Below, in pieces: positions 17,402 to 26,622 of a DNA stretch of 64,000 nucleotides. The first letter of the stretch is position 1, and each line of letters starts with the position of its first letter. A model generated the notes under the pieces. That model saw only the letters and a program-made list of their open reading frames with translations, ran no database searches and was not told where the DNA came from. Position numbers and translations under genes: made by a program. This DNA is from Clostridium septicum (GTDB lineage Bacteria > Bacillota > Clostridia > Clostridiales > Clostridiaceae), in contig NZ_CP023671.1 in the NCBI RefSeq assembly GCF_003606265.1, positions 1,178,001-1,242,000 on the forward strand, written 5' to 3'.

Positions 17402-18856
17402 TTAAACAGCTGTTTCTCCATTAACTACTGATTCATAATCTTCAGCTATTTTAAAGTAATTTTCTTTATTCTTTCTATATTGGATTTGTGGAATAGCTAA
17501 CATAAATATTATTACTGCTGCTACACCAAAGTATTGACCATATTTCATAACTACACCAAATAGTGGCCAAAGTGTATCCCAGTCGAAGTTTCCATGCCAT
17601 CCACCATATTGTGATAATTGGAAGAAATGTGCTGAGAAAGCTCCTCCTAAAACTTGAATCATACCTGCTACAAAAGGTATTGTAATTGCTGCCTTTAATC
17701 CACCTTTTCTATTTGCAAATACTGCAAATGTAGCATTATCAAAGAATACTGGTACGAAACCTGTTATTATTAATACTGGACTCTTAAATACTATAAGTCC
17801 TAATATTGCTATAAATTGTCCAAGTGCTCCAAATAAGAATCCTATTGTTATAGCATTTGGATGTCCAAATCCATAAACAGCTGCACAGTCAACTGCTGGC
17901 ATTGAACCTGGTAATAATTTATTTGATATACCTTGGAATGATTCAGTAAGTTCTGATACGAACATTCTAACTCCAAGTTGTAATATGCTTAAATAAACTG
18001 CAAAATTAAATGATTTTTCCATTATGTAGAAGAAAAAGTTTCTTTCTGGTTTAAATGACTTATCAATTTCTTGTAATAACTCTGGTCCTAAGATAGCCAT
18101 TATAATTCCGAAGAATAGTAACATTAATACGCCAGTTGCGACAACGTTATCATTAAAGATTGAAAGAAATCCTGGTAGTTCTAAATCTTCTATCTTCTTG
18201 TTATTCTTACCAAACTTACCTGCAACTTTATCTGTTAACCAAACACCAAACATTTGTTGGTGACCTATAGCAAATCCACCACCTTCTGTAAGCTCTTGAC
18301 ATGCTTCAACAGTTAAGTTAGCTGATACTGACCAGTAAGTTCCTAGTAATAAACCTAACATAATTACTATTTTAGTATCTTGTAATTGTGGGAAACAGAA
18401 CAGTAATATCCAAAGTGCTGTTGATGATTGTTGCACCATAATGTGTCCTGTTATAAATACAGTACGTATTTTAGTCCACTTACGGAAAAATACTAATACA
18501 AGGTTAAATAGGAATGCTACTAGTAAAACAAGCATCATTAATGAGAAAGATCTTCCTATTCCTTCAATAGCTGATTGTGCTGCTGTTTGACCAAAATAAG
18601 GGTCAATAACTGCCGCTGTTAAATTAAAACGGTCTTTAAGTCCTGCAAGTATAGGTCTAAAGTTATTAACTAATCCACTTGCTGCTACATTTAATATTAA
18701 ATATCCAACTGTAGCTTTAACGAATCCTGCAAATGCTTCATAAATAGGTCTTCTTAATAGTAAATAGCCTAAAAGTACTATAAATCCTATAAAAAATGCC
18801 GGTTGAGTAAGAATATTTACCTGAAAGAATTCCCAAATTTTAATAAAAAAATCCAT
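17402..18856 (-). CDS. ulaA: PTS IIC component, ascorbate-type (UlaA/SgaT)
   Basis: This 484-residue integral membrane transporter has about eleven hydrophobic segments and belongs to the AG superfamily of PTS permeases. The segments LGYLLLRRPIYEAFAGFVKATVGYL, AVIDPYFGQTAAQSAI and GHQQMFGVWLTDK fit UlaA. The length is close to E. coli UlaA (465). With IIA and IIB it would import and phosphorylate L-ascorbate or a related acid sugar. It follows IIA by about 95 bases. The substrate is inferred from family and neighbours. Confidence 0.93.
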   Translation of the reverse strand: MDFFIKIWEFFQVNILTQPAFFIGFIVLLGYLLLRRPIYEAFAGFVKATVGYLILNVAASGLVNNFRPILAGLKDRFNLTAAVIDPYFGQTAAQSAIEGIGRSFSLMMLVLLVAFLFNLVLVFFRKWTKIRTVFITGHIMVQQSSTALWILLFCFPQLQDTKIVIMLGLLLGTYWSVSANLTVEACQELTEGGGFAIGHQQMFGVWLTDKVAGKFGKNNKKIEDLELPGFLSIFNDNVVATGVLMLLFFGIIMAILGPELLQEIDKSFKPERNFFFYIMEKSFNFAVYLSILQLGVRMFVSELTESFQGISNKLLPGSMPAVDCAAVYGFGHPNAITIGFLFGALGQFIAILGLIVFKSPVLIITGFVPVFFDNATFAVFANRKGGLKAAITIPFVAGMIQVLGGAFSAHFFQLSQYGGWHGNFDWDTLWPLFGVVMKYGQYFGVAAVIIFMLAIPQIQYRKNKENYFKIAEDYESVVNGETAV

Positions 18857-18951
18857 TTTACCATCCTCACCTTCTTGATTTTTTAGTAATTATCATAATT
18901 TTTTATTTAAAGCTCTCCCTTCCCCCTGGTAGGGAGAGCTAAAAAACTTAT

Positions 18952-19395
18952 TTACCCTTTAATTCTTTTAAGATCTTCTACTGATTTAGCATTTAATAAC
19001 TTTTCTACTACTTCTTCATCTGATATTAATCCAACTAACTCAGTAAGATTTTGTAGATGCAATTCGCTATTTTCTGATGCTAATACAAAGAATAATCTTG
19101 CATCATGTTCAGGGTCTTCACTAAAATGTACTGGTTTTTCTGTTTTCATGAAGCAAATTGAAGTTGTCTTAACGTCTCCATCAGTTCCTTCTTGTGCATG
19201 TGGAATACAAATATTAGGTGCTATAACTATATATGGACCATATTCATTTACACATCTTATAATTGAATCTACATAGCTAGGAAGAATAGCACCTTCTTTT
19301 ATAAGTGGCTGACATGCAGCCTTTACAGCATCTTCCCAATTGTCAAAACCTTCATGGAATGAATATCTATTTTTTTCTAATAACTCATTAAACAT
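18952..19395 (-). CDS. ulaC: PTS IIA component (UlaC-like)
   Basis: This 147-residue protein is a mannitol/fructose-fold IIA domain. The phosphoryl-accepting His lies in NICIPHAQEG (about residue 68). It accepts phosphate from HPr and donates it to the IIB cysteine. It is the second gene of the operon, about 90 bases after the lactonase, with GGGGG before the ATG. The length matches UlaC. Confidence 0.92.
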   Translation of the reverse strand: MFNELLEKNRYSFHEGFDNWEDAVKAACQPLIKEGAILPSYVDSIIRCVNEYGPYIVIAPNICIPHAQEGTDGDVKTTSICFMKTEKPVHFSEDPEHDARLFFVLASENSELHLQNLTELVGLISDEEVVEKLLNAKSVEDLKRIKG

Positions 19396-19486
19396 TTAAC
19401 TTATTCCCCCTAGTATATTGATTAATATATTATCTCTTAGTTTTAAAATCCTAGTTATTACCTATAATTCAATTCCAAATTTGATT

Positions 19487-20551
19487 TTATAGGAATGATG
19501 TATATGGAGTATTTATTGGTTTTGAGAAACAATCATCAAATCCTCTTGGATAATGATATTCTCTATTGTCCTTATCAGTTGGGAAAGTGAATTTTCCTCC
19601 TACTTGCCAAATGAATGGAACAAATTTATATTGAAGTCTGTGTTTTCTCATTTCAAATAACACATTAATTTCATTTGTATCTGCTTGGAAGTTTGACCAT
19701 ATGTCATGATGGAATGGAATTATAACTTGTGTATTTAAAGCTTCTGCCATTCTTAAGATATCTGATGAAGTCATCTTATCTGTAATTCCTCTAGGATTTT
19801 CACCAAATGATCCTAACGCTACATCAACCTTATGTTCATTTCCATGTTTTGCATAGTAATTTGAGTAATGTGAGTCTCCACTATGATATAGATTTCCGCC
19901 AGTTGTTTTAATTAAGTAGTTAACTGCTTTAATATCCATATTTATTGGCATTGTTCCAACTAAGTTTCCTTCTGGTGGTGATGTTATTAGTGCTGTTCTA
20001 TCAAATGATTCTAAAGCAACTAATTCTACATCTTTTATCTTTATTGTATCTCCTGGTTTTACAACTATACATCTTTCTTTTGGAACTCCCCAGCCTATCC
20101 ACTTATCTACACAAGCTTGTGGTCCTATAAATGGTACTTTTTCATCACAATTTTTTAATACTGCTGCTGCAACATTTACATCAATGTGATCATTGTGATC
20201 ATGTGTTGAAATTACAGCATCCACTTCTCTGATTCTAAATGGATCTAACACAAATGGTGCAACTCTTAAATTTGGTTGTAATTTTTTACCTCCACACATT
20301 CTTGACATTTGGTGTTGTGGATCCATGTATGGGTTAGCATGTGTTCTTTTACCGCTTCCACACCAGAAGTCTATACAAAGGTTTGCTCCACCTTCACTTT
20401 TTAGCCATATGCCTGTACATCCTAACCACCACATTGCAAATGTATTTGGTTTTACTACTTCTTGTTCAATTTCTTCGTTTAGCCAGCTTCCCCATTCTGG
20501 AAAAGTTCCTAACACCCATGATTCTCTTGTTATTTCATCTACTTTTGACAT
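19487..20551 (-). CDS. ulaG: L-ascorbate-6-phosphate lactonase (UlaG-like)
   Basis: This 354-residue metallo-beta-lactamase-fold hydrolase is the same length as E. coli UlaG (354). The metal-binding signature is [10 protein letters not shown] (about 116-125), with further ligands in [10 protein letters not shown] and [21 protein letters not shown] at the N-terminus is typical. It opens the lactone ring of the phosphorylated substrate to give 3-keto-L-gulonate-6-phosphate. It is the first gene of the operon, with GGAGGAG before the ATG and a leader of about 140 bases that contains a candidate repressor site. Confidence 0.94.
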   Translation of the reverse strand: MSKVDEITRESWVLGTFPEWGSWLNEEIEQEVVKPNTFAMWWLGCTGIWLKSEGGANLCIDFWCGSGKRTHANPYMDPQHQMSRMCGGKKLQPNLRVAPFVLDPFRIREVDAVISTHDHNDHIDVNVAAAVLKNCDEKVPFIGPQACVDKWIGWGVPKERCIVVKPGDTIKIKDVELVALESFDRTALITSPPEGNLVGTMPINMDIKAVNYLIKTTGGNLYHSGDSHYSNYYAKHGNEHKVDVALGSFGENPRGITDKMTSSDILRMAEALNTQVIIPFHHDIWSNFQADTNEINVLFEMRKHRLQYKFVPFIWQVGGKFTFPTDKDNREYHYPRGFDDCFSKPINTPYTSFL

Positions 20552-20663
20552 TTTTTCTCCTCCTCATCCACCGTTAAGATTATTTTGAATGTTTTGATTG
20601 ATTTTATTTATTCAAAACATCATATTTTTTAAGCATTAATTATTTTTGTTTTTTGTTTTTATT

Positions 20664-20690
20664 TTTTTGAACGTTTTTATCGTTTCGTTG
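20664..20690. promoter_or_regulatory. Candidate DeoR-family operator in ula leader
   Basis: GAACGTTT occurs at 20669-20676 next to ATCGTTTCGTTG, and again at 20867-20874 near the divergent promoter, followed by TTGTTCATTTTGTTTG (from 20885). DeoR-family repressors often bind such repeated TTCGTTT/TTTGTTT elements. The sites flank both divergent promoters. Confidence 0.4.
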
Positions 20691-20697
20691 TACCTTT

Positions 20698-20726
20698 ATA
20701 GTAATCTATTTTTTAATTTATTTCAA
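20698..20726 (-). promoter_or_regulatory. Promoter of ula-type operon
   Basis: On the minus strand TTGAAA (20721-20726), a 17-base spacer and TACTAT (20698-20703) form a plausible sigma-A promoter for the lactonase operon. The candidate operator overlaps the predicted start of transcription. Confidence 0.5.
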
Positions 20727-20908
20727 TAGATTATTTTAAATTTTATGAATATTTAAGTTTTTGTATATGTTTTCACTATAAAATCCACATTAATTTCACT
20801 TATGTAAACCTTTTATTATCAATTTTTCAATAAACTCCGACAAATTAACCTTAAATTATGTTTTATGAACGTTTCTTAATATTTTTGTTCATTTTGTTTG
20901 TTTCATTA

Positions 20909-20938
20909 TTGATTATTTATATTTGCAAGGTGTATAAT
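20909..20938 (+). promoter_or_regulatory. Promoter of TPR-like/DeoR operon
   Basis: TTGATT (20909-20914) and a perfect TATAAT (20933-20938) are separated by 18 bases, 65 bases before the ATG at 21003. Confidence 0.6.
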
Positions 20939-21002
20939 GAACATATAAATAAAATAACTTACATTCTAGCTTATTAATTAGCTATATTTTAGGAGGTATC
21001 TT

Positions 21003-21800
21003 ATGAATGGAGCAAAGTGGTACTCTTTAAGTAGAAAAGGAAAATTTGGTTTAAGTATTACTTTCTATATAATTTTCTTAGTTTACTTATGTTACCTAAT
21101 AATCAATGCAGAAAATACATCAGTTAAAGTTCTATACGGAGTAATATTAATATTCTTTGGTTCTTTTGCTTTCTTATATGAAGTTTTAAAAAAATTAAAT
21201 GATAAGGCAATTTATACTTTAATTGAATTATGTGATCCAATTGAAGCTGAAAGAATCATGAAAAAACTTGAAAAATATGATTATTTAAAAGGTTTTAAAT
21301 CATCAAATAGAGTTTTTAAGCTTTTATTACTTAAAGATATGGGGAAGTATAAAGAAATAATAGAGTATTTAGATAAAGAAGGAAAGAAGTCATTTTCTAC
21401 TTCTCTTGATTTACTACTTGTATATTATTACTTCTACTTCTTTGCTTATGCATCACTTAATGACATAGATAATGCAAAAGTTTATTATGAACATGTAATG
21501 AAACTTGAAAACGCTAAAATAGGAAGAAAAAGAGTATTACCAGTGTTTTCTTGGGATGAAATAACCGGTCATTATATGTTATTATTAAATAAATTTAAAG
21601 ATAGTAAAAAGGCTTTTAAAGCAGTTTCAGTTGAAAATATGAATATGCACGAAAAAGTAAATTACCACTTACTAGTGGCTAAGCTATATATTGAAACAAA
21701 AGATAAAAATCTAGCTGAAAAAAACTTAAAATTTGTCTTATCTAATGGTAACAAAATGCATGCCACAGAAGAAGCTTCAAAGCTAATTAAAAATCTATAA
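21003..21800 (+). CDS. Membrane protein with cytoplasmic TPR-like domain, unknown
   Basis: I do not recognise this 265-residue protein by name. Two membrane helices (about residues 16-36 and 42-63) are followed by about 200 helical residues. These contain TPR-like pairs such as LLVYYYFYFFAYASLNDIDNA and LLVAKLYIETKDKNLAEKNL. The helices would anchor a helical scaffold at the inner membrane face. It is transcribed with the DeoR regulator (18-base gap) and divergently from the ula operon, so a link to uptake of the same substrate is possible. AGGAGG precedes the ATG. Confidence 0.7.
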   Translation: MNGAKWYSLSRKGKFGLSITFYIIFLVYLCYLIINAENTSVKVLYGVILIFFGSFAFLYEVLKKLNDKAIYTLIELCDPIEAERIMKKLEKYDYLKGFKSSNRVFKLLLLKDMGKYKEIIEYLDKEGKKSFSTSLDLLLVYYYFYFFAYASLNDIDNAKVYYEHVMKLENAKIGRKRVLPVFSWDEITGHYMLLLNKFKDSKKAFKAVSVENMNMHEKVNYHLLVAKLYIETKDKNLAEKNLKFVLSNGNKMHATEEASKLIKNL

Positions 21801-21818
21801 TGTTATTAGGAGGAAATT

Positions 21819-22604
21819 ATGAAACACGCTAAAGGTATTGTTCATAAAAGGCAACAGGCAATACTACAATATTTAAAAGAGAACAAAACCATAAAAACAG
21901 ATGAATTGTCAAAAATATTATCTGTTTCACCTATTACTATAAGAAGAGACATTCAACTATTCGAAGATCAGGGAATAGTTGAAAGATTTTATGGTGGAGC
22001 TACTTTAATAGAAGGAGCATTAAATGATGATCCTTCCTTACTTGATTCTTCTAATAAATATTTATCTCAAAAAGAAGCTATTGCAAAATATGCAGCTAGC
22101 TTAATAGAAAATGGTGATACTATATTTATTAATTCTAGTTCTACTGCTCTTTTAGCTCTTCAATATTTAGAAAATAAACGTGTTACTGTTATAACTAATA
22201 ATGGTAATGCTTTAGTTGCTGCAAAATCACCAAATGTAGAGCTTGTTTTAACTGGTGGAGAGGTTAATGAAAGAAAGAAGACTATGGTTGGAGACTTTGC
22301 CACCCATATTATAAATAAAATAACAGCAGATAAATGTATTCTTGGTGTAAGTGGAATTAGTGCTGAATATGGTATAGGTACTTCTGTTCTTCAAGAAACA
22401 ACAATAAATGAAACTATGTTAAGAAGATGTACCGGTGCAAAAATAATAGTTGCAGATAGTTCTAAAGTGGGAAAGGAACATAATTTTTCTAGTGGATTAA
22501 TTAGTGATATTTCACATTTAGTTACTGATATATATGCTGATCCAAATCAATTAAGCCTTCTAAATAATAAAGGTGTAATTATTAAAACCGTAAAAACGGA
22601 ATAA
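21819..22604 (+). CDS. DeoR/GlpR-family transcriptional regulator, probable ula repressor
   Basis: This 261-residue protein has the standard DeoR layout. A helix-turn-helix at about 14-60 (IKTDELSKILSVSPITIRRDI) is followed by the sugar-phosphate-sensing domain (DTIFINSSSTALLAL, VITNNGNALV, LTGGEVNERKKTMVG). These regulators sense a phosphorylated intermediate. Its position divergent from the ascorbate-type operon makes it the likely local repressor, like UlaR of E. coli. The candidate operators at about 20664-20900 would serve both directions. A terminator follows. Confidence 0.88.
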   Translation: MKHAKGIVHKRQQAILQYLKENKTIKTDELSKILSVSPITIRRDIQLFEDQGIVERFYGGATLIEGALNDDPSLLDSSNKYLSQKEAIAKYAASLIENGDTIFINSSSTALLALQYLENKRVTVITNNGNALVAAKSPNVELVLTGGEVNERKKTMVGDFATHIINKITADKCILGVSGISAEYGIGTSVLQETTINETMLRRCTGAKIIVADSSKVGKEHNFSSGLISDISHLVTDIYADPNQLSLLNNKGVIIKTVKTE

Positions 22605-22651
22605 AAACCCAAGTAGACTTATTACTAAGCTAGATTATCTTTATTATATTT

Positions 22652-22710
22652 AAAAAGCCTAGAATATAGAGTTAAAGTACTCTTTCTATATTCCAGGCTT
22701 ACTTTTTTAT
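22652..22710. terminator. Bidirectional terminator between DeoR regulator and phosphatase
   Basis: AGCCTAGAATATAGAGT (from 22656) pairs with ACTCTTTCTATATTCCAGGCT (ending 22699) with small bulges. A run precedes and T run follows, and it separates two convergent genes. Confidence 0.8.
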
Positions 22711-22718
22711 AATATATT

Positions 22719-23360
22719 TTATTTAAATTCGTTATATTCTTTTTTAGAATATTTATGATGCTTCATACATGCTGTTAATACAAATTCATATCCTTCATCA
22801 TTAAAATCTATTTCTGTAAGGCTTGTTTGTTTAATAAATGGTGGTTCCCACAAAGTATCTATATCTTTACTTTCTAAAGCTACTAAAAATGTTTTTAAAG
22901 CAACTGTATGAGTTACTATTAAAATATTTTTCCCCTTTTCTTTTTGTAATATCTCATTTACTGCTGCAAAAGTTCTTTCCTTAACTTCCATAAATGTTTC
23001 GCCATTACCTGTTGGTATGTATTTAGATGGTGTATTCCAAAAGTTATCATAATTTTCTATATCTAACTCTTTAAGCTCTTCTTGGTTTAATCCTTCCCAA
23101 TTTCCTACTCTAATTTCTTTTAATCCATCATGAGGAACTATTTCTATTTCCTTATCTCCTCTAACTATCTTTGCAGTATTGTATGCTCTACCTATAGGAC
23201 TTGTATATATTACATCAATAGGAGTATCTTTTATTCTTTCTTGTAACCATTCAGCTTGCTTAATTCCAAGTTCACTTAAAGGAGAATCTCCCCATCCTTG
23301 CATTATACCTTGAATATTCCATTCTGTTTCCCCGTGTCTTGTTAAATATAATTTAGTCAT
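22719..23360 (-). CDS. Histidine phosphatase family protein
   Basis: This 213-residue protein is of the phosphoglycerate-mutase-like branch. The phosphohistidine motif is LTRHGETEWN (residues 6-15), with conserved Arg in TSPIGRAYNTA and the second catalytic His in ILIVTHTVALK (about 152). Most such clostridial proteins are cofactor-independent-context phosphatases (CobC or PhoE-like), not glycolytic mutases. The substrate is not predictable. It is monocistronic, with AAGGGA before the ATG. Confidence 0.9.
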   Translation of the reverse strand: MTKLYLTRHGETEWNIQGIMQGWGDSPLSELGIKQAEWLQERIKDTPIDVIYTSPIGRAYNTAKIVRGDKEIEIVPHDGLKEIRVGNWEGLNQEELKELDIENYDNFWNTPSKYIPTGNGETFMEVKERTFAAVNEILQKEKGKNILIVTHTVALKTFLVALESKDIDTLWEPPFIKQTSLTEIDFNDEGYEFVLTACMKHHKYSKKEYNEFK

Positions 23361-23526
23361 TATTTCCCTTAGTTAAAGCCTTTCTAAAATACCCTAACTA
23401 AAGTCACCTCCCTTATTTATCTTTCTATAATTAAATGCAATAAATCTGATACATAAAAGATATACACCTAATTTAAAGCATAATTTATCTAAAATGTACC
23501 AGATTTATTAACTATTATATTTAATT

Positions 23527-24111
23527 CTATTTATCTTCTACTTTTTTCTCTTCCTTATCAACTATTCCAACTATTTCAAGAATTTTTTCTGATCTCTTTT
23601 TAGTTGATCCAGTTATTACTGTATAGTTCACATTTTCAGCTTCTAAGAAACTTAAAATAGCTTTATCTACAGCCTTTGCTATTTCTTCATCTTGCCATCT
23701 TACTCCATCTTTTGAGTATCCAAATTCTCTTGGTACAAAGAATATATGATCATATTTAGGTAAATCTCTTAAAGCTAGAACATAAAGGTCTTTTAATATT
23801 TCTATTTCTTTAATACTTCTCTTTTTATCCCCCAACATAAATCTTCCATATATGTAAGGAACAAATGTAGCATAATCAGTTAATGCATAATCAAAAGAAT
23901 TTAGACTTTCTTCTATATGAAGTTGTCCTAAATATATTCCATATTGTTCTGATATAGTTTCTATCATCCCTTTATCTCTTAGATAATCCGTACTATATTC
24001 AGTAGCAACTCCTACATTTAAATCTCTGATTTTCATTTCTACGTATAATTGTTGTATTAATGTAGTTTTACCACATCTCGGTCCACCTAAAATAGCTATT
24101 CTTTTTGGCAT
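23527..24111 (-). CDS. P-loop ATP-binding protein (AAA_28/NadR-like)
   Basis: This 194-residue protein has Walker A GGPRCGKTTL near its N-terminus and resembles the small AAA_28/NadR-type kinase-like ATPases. A conserved DYALTDYATFVPY segment (about 80-92) and the C-terminal EAENVNYTVITGSTKKR follow. The ATG at 24111 is chosen because GGAGGGGG lies about seven bases upstream; the longer ORF (to 24135) reads through it. The phosphate acceptor, if any, is unknown. It stands alone between two unrelated minus-strand genes. Confidence 0.75.
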   Translation of the reverse strand: MPKRIAILGGPRCGKTTLIQQLYVEMKIRDLNVGVATEYSTDYLRDKGMIETISEQYGIYLGQLHIEESLNSFDYALTDYATFVPYIYGRFMLGDKKRSIKEIEILKDLYVLALRDLPKYDHIFFVPREFGYSKDGVRWQDEEIAKAVDKAILSFLEAENVNYTVITGSTKKRSEKILEIVGIVDKEEKKVEDK

Positions 24112-24196
24112 TGGTTTCCCCCTCCAGATTTCCATAAAATTTATAAGTTCATCAAAAATCTAGTTATAAACAACCTTACTACAAAAACCAACACTA

Positions 24197-24225
24197 AATT
24201 TAAGAATCACTTTAATATTCGTCAA
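24197..24225 (-). promoter_or_regulatory. Candidate promoter of P-loop protein gene
   Basis: TTGACG (24220-24225) and TAAATT (24197-24202) on the minus strand are 17 bases apart, 86 bases before the ATG. The rest of 24226-24419 has no feature I can support. Confidence 0.45.
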
Positions 24226-24419
24226 AATTTTCATTTTTATTGGAGATTATATTATACCAATCATCGCCATTTATTTCAATGTATAATAAGTAGAAACTTT
24301 CCCTTTAAACTTAGTCTACTACTACTTTTGAAAGATTATTTTCCCTTCTTTATATATATGCTTTTTAAGATTCTCATTTAATATTTTATTGTAGTTAATT
24401 ACATCAAAAAAGTATGATA

Positions 24420-25223
24420 TTAGATTAACTCTAATTTTTCTAATCCCTTTGTTATTCCTTCATTCTCTACATCTTCTGTAAAGTCATAAGCAACTGCTTC
24501 TAGCTTTTCATGATATCCACCCATTGCAATTCCATGTTTTACAACTTGGAACATTTCAATATCATTTTCACCATCACCAAAAGCATAGGTCTTGTCCATA
24601 TCTATACCTAACTTATTTACTAATTGTTCAACTCCATAACCTTTAGTATACTTACTTAAATACATTTCAAAAGAAACACCCATTGGATGCTTCATAAATG
24701 TAAAACCATCCTTATACTTTTCAGATACCTTTTCAAAAATTTCATTATTTTCATTATTAACTATTATTATCTTACTTGTCTTAACTTTACTTCTATCCCA
24801 CTTATCAGTGATATAATCCATATTAAGTTTTGCACCCTCTAGTAAATCCATTAATTTCTTATTTTCATAACTTGAAATATAATTCATTTCATGGCCTTCT
24901 AACATATAATCAATATTATTTTCTTTAAAGTAATCTAATATTTCATTAAGTTTCTCATTATCTATAGGATAATCAAATATTATGTCTTCCTTAAAATCTG
25001 CATATGCTCCATTGGAAGCTATGTAACCATCAAGACCTAGATTAAGTAAATTTTCATCAATACAGCTTTTAGGTCTTCCAGTTGCAAGTATAGTTAAAAA
25101 TTTATTTTCCTTTAATTTCTTTATAGAGTTTCTTGTACTTTCAGTAGGAGCACTTATCCCCTTAAAGCAATCTATAAGAGTTCCATCTACATCAAAAAAT
25201 ACTATTCCTTTACAATCCTTCAT
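24420..25223 (-). CDS. Cof-type HAD-family hydrolase
   Basis: This 267-residue haloacid-dehalogenase phosphatase carries a type IIB cap, the Cof/YbdX group. Motif I is FFDVDGTLID (about 9-18), motif II is in TILATGRP, and motif IV is FGDGENDIEM (about 217-226). Such enzymes dephosphorylate sugar phosphates, flavin nucleotides or pyridoxal phosphate, often with broad range. AGGAGG precedes the ATG. It is apparently monocistronic. Confidence 0.93.
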   Translation of the reverse strand: MKDCKGIVFFDVDGTLIDCFKGISAPTESTRNSIKKLKENKFLTILATGRPKSCIDENLLNLGLDGYIASNGAYADFKEDIIFDYPIDNEKLNEILDYFKENNIDYMLEGHEMNYISSYENKKLMDLLEGAKLNMDYITDKWDRSKVKTSKIIIVNNENNEIFEKVSEKYKDGFTFMKHPMGVSFEMYLSKYTKGYGVEQLVNKLGIDMDKTYAFGDGENDIEMFQVVKHGIAMGGYHEKLEAVAYDFTEDVENEGITKGLEKLELI

Positions 25224-25394
25224 TTAATCCTCCTAAAATCTTATGTAAATATTAAGCCATTGTTTCCTATTATACCATTCTTATATTCCTTAGACAAAAC
25301 TTCTCCTAGATAATTCTAATAAATCTTTTTTACCTATTATGTTATAATAATCATATAAATTTATAAACGACTTAGAGCTTAGCTGGAGGAACAA

Positions 25395-25811
25395 ATGAAG
25401 AAAGAACATAAATTAAAAGATTTAATTATATTTGCAATATTTTCAAGCCTTTTGTTATTAATAATTTTTCTTATTTCATTTTTTTGTGGTGGAACCTTAA
25501 TGTTACTATTTGGTCTTAAATACTCTTCAATAAAAGTATTAATAAAATTTTTTATTATTTATTTTGTTGTTGATTTAATTATAGACAATATACTTGAACC
25601 TCTTGCAACTGCAATAAAAGAAGTTAAAGATCTTAGTGACATTCAATATAATATTCTTTATTTTTTCATGGATGTTCCTATACAAATTTTAATTCTTGGA
25701 CTTATAAGCTCTAGCATAAGTGGAATACATATGCCTGTTTTAACAATAATTTTATTTTCAATAGCCTACTATTTTATAGGTTACTTTTTAAATAAAAAGT
25801 TAGAAGAGTAG
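25395..25811 (+). CDS. YrvL-like membrane protein
   Basis: This 138-residue protein has four hydrophobic segments (about 12-33, 45-60, 87-104 and 112-132). Its pattern (MLLFGLKYSS...LIKFFIIYFVVDLII) resembles the YrvL family, which in Bacillus is a negative regulator of lipid-gene expression. That match is from memory. It starts after GGAGGAAC and lies 22 bases before the CPBP protease gene, so they are probably one transcript. Confidence 0.6.
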   Translation: MKKEHKLKDLIIFAIFSSLLLLIIFLISFFCGGTLMLLFGLKYSSIKVLIKFFIIYFVVDLIIDNILEPLATAIKEVKDLSDIQYNILYFFMDVPIQILILGLISSSISGIHMPVLTIILFSIAYYFIGYFLNKKLEE

Positions 25812-25833
25812 CGTATAAATGGTGGTGTTATTT

Positions 25834-26559
25834 ATGAAAACAAAAAACTTTTTTAAAAATTTCTTTTATATATTAAAATATATTTTCATACTATATTTAG
25901 TTAATATAACTGTAGGAATATTACAATATGTTACTGATATAAAAAATAATGATTTAGGTGTTTTTATTGCTTTAATCTCTACTCTTTTTATTTATTATAT
26001 TTTATTGAAAAAAGAGAAAAAAAATTTATTTCGCTATGTAAAAATAAATAAAATAAAAATAACTAGTAGATCTATTCTTTTAATACTTATATTTTCCATA
26101 AGTTACTTTTGTATATATACTAGCTTAAATAATATTTCTTTAAAGACATCTCAAGGTACAGAAATATTGCATGCAAATCTTAATATACTTGCTATATTTC
26201 ATTTAATTTTACTTGCTCCACTAATTGAAGAAATACTTTTTAGAGGAATTATATTTTTAAAATTAAAAGAATCTGTAAATGTATATACTGCAATTATAGT
26301 TCAAGGATTAATTTTTGGTTTTCTTCATGGAGCTGTTAGTGGTTATATAGCACAAAGCCTTCTTGCTACATTATCAGGAATTGTATTTTGCTATATATAT
26401 TATAAAACTGATAATTTAACCTTTCCTATAATACTTCATATTATTTATAATCTTTTAGTTTTAATATTCCAAACTTTAATGACAAATACTAATATAGTAA
26501 TTTTACTTTCTATAGGTATAATTGGACTTACTTTAAGTTATTTCTTATATAAGAAATAA
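25834..26559 (+). CDS. CPBP-family intramembrane metalloprotease
   Basis: This membrane protein of 241 residues has seven or eight helices and the Abi/CPBP (CAAX protease and bacteriocin-processing) signature: EEILFRG (about 132-138), HGAVSG (about 166) and HIIYN (about 204). The family cleaves prenylated or secreted peptides, or gives bacteriocin self-immunity. GGTGG lies about nine bases before the ATG at 25834, which I prefer to the ATG 15 bases upstream. No bacteriocin gene is adjacent. It is probably co-transcribed with the YrvL-like gene. Confidence 0.88.
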   Translation: MKTKNFFKNFFYILKYIFILYLVNITVGILQYVTDIKNNDLGVFIALISTLFIYYILLKKEKKNLFRYVKINKIKITSRSILLILIFSISYFCIYTSLNNISLKTSQGTEILHANLNILAIFHLILLAPLIEEILFRGIIFLKLKESVNVYTAIIVQGLIFGFLHGAVSGYIAQSLLATLSGIVFCYIYYKTDNLTFPIILHIIYNLLVLIFQTLMTNTNIVILLSIGIIGLTLSYFLYKK

Positions 26560-26566
26560 CACATAA

Positions 26567-26597
26567 AAAAAGCAAGTAGTTCATCTACTTGCTTTTC
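26567..26597. terminator. Bidirectional terminator
   Basis: AAAGCAAGTAG (26569-26579) pairs perfectly with CTACTTGCTTT (26585-26595) with a five-base loop, flanked by A and T runs. It serves both the protease operon and the convergent sortase operon. Confidence 0.88.
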
Positions 26598-26622
26598 CTA
26601 AAGACTCTATTTATAAATTTAT

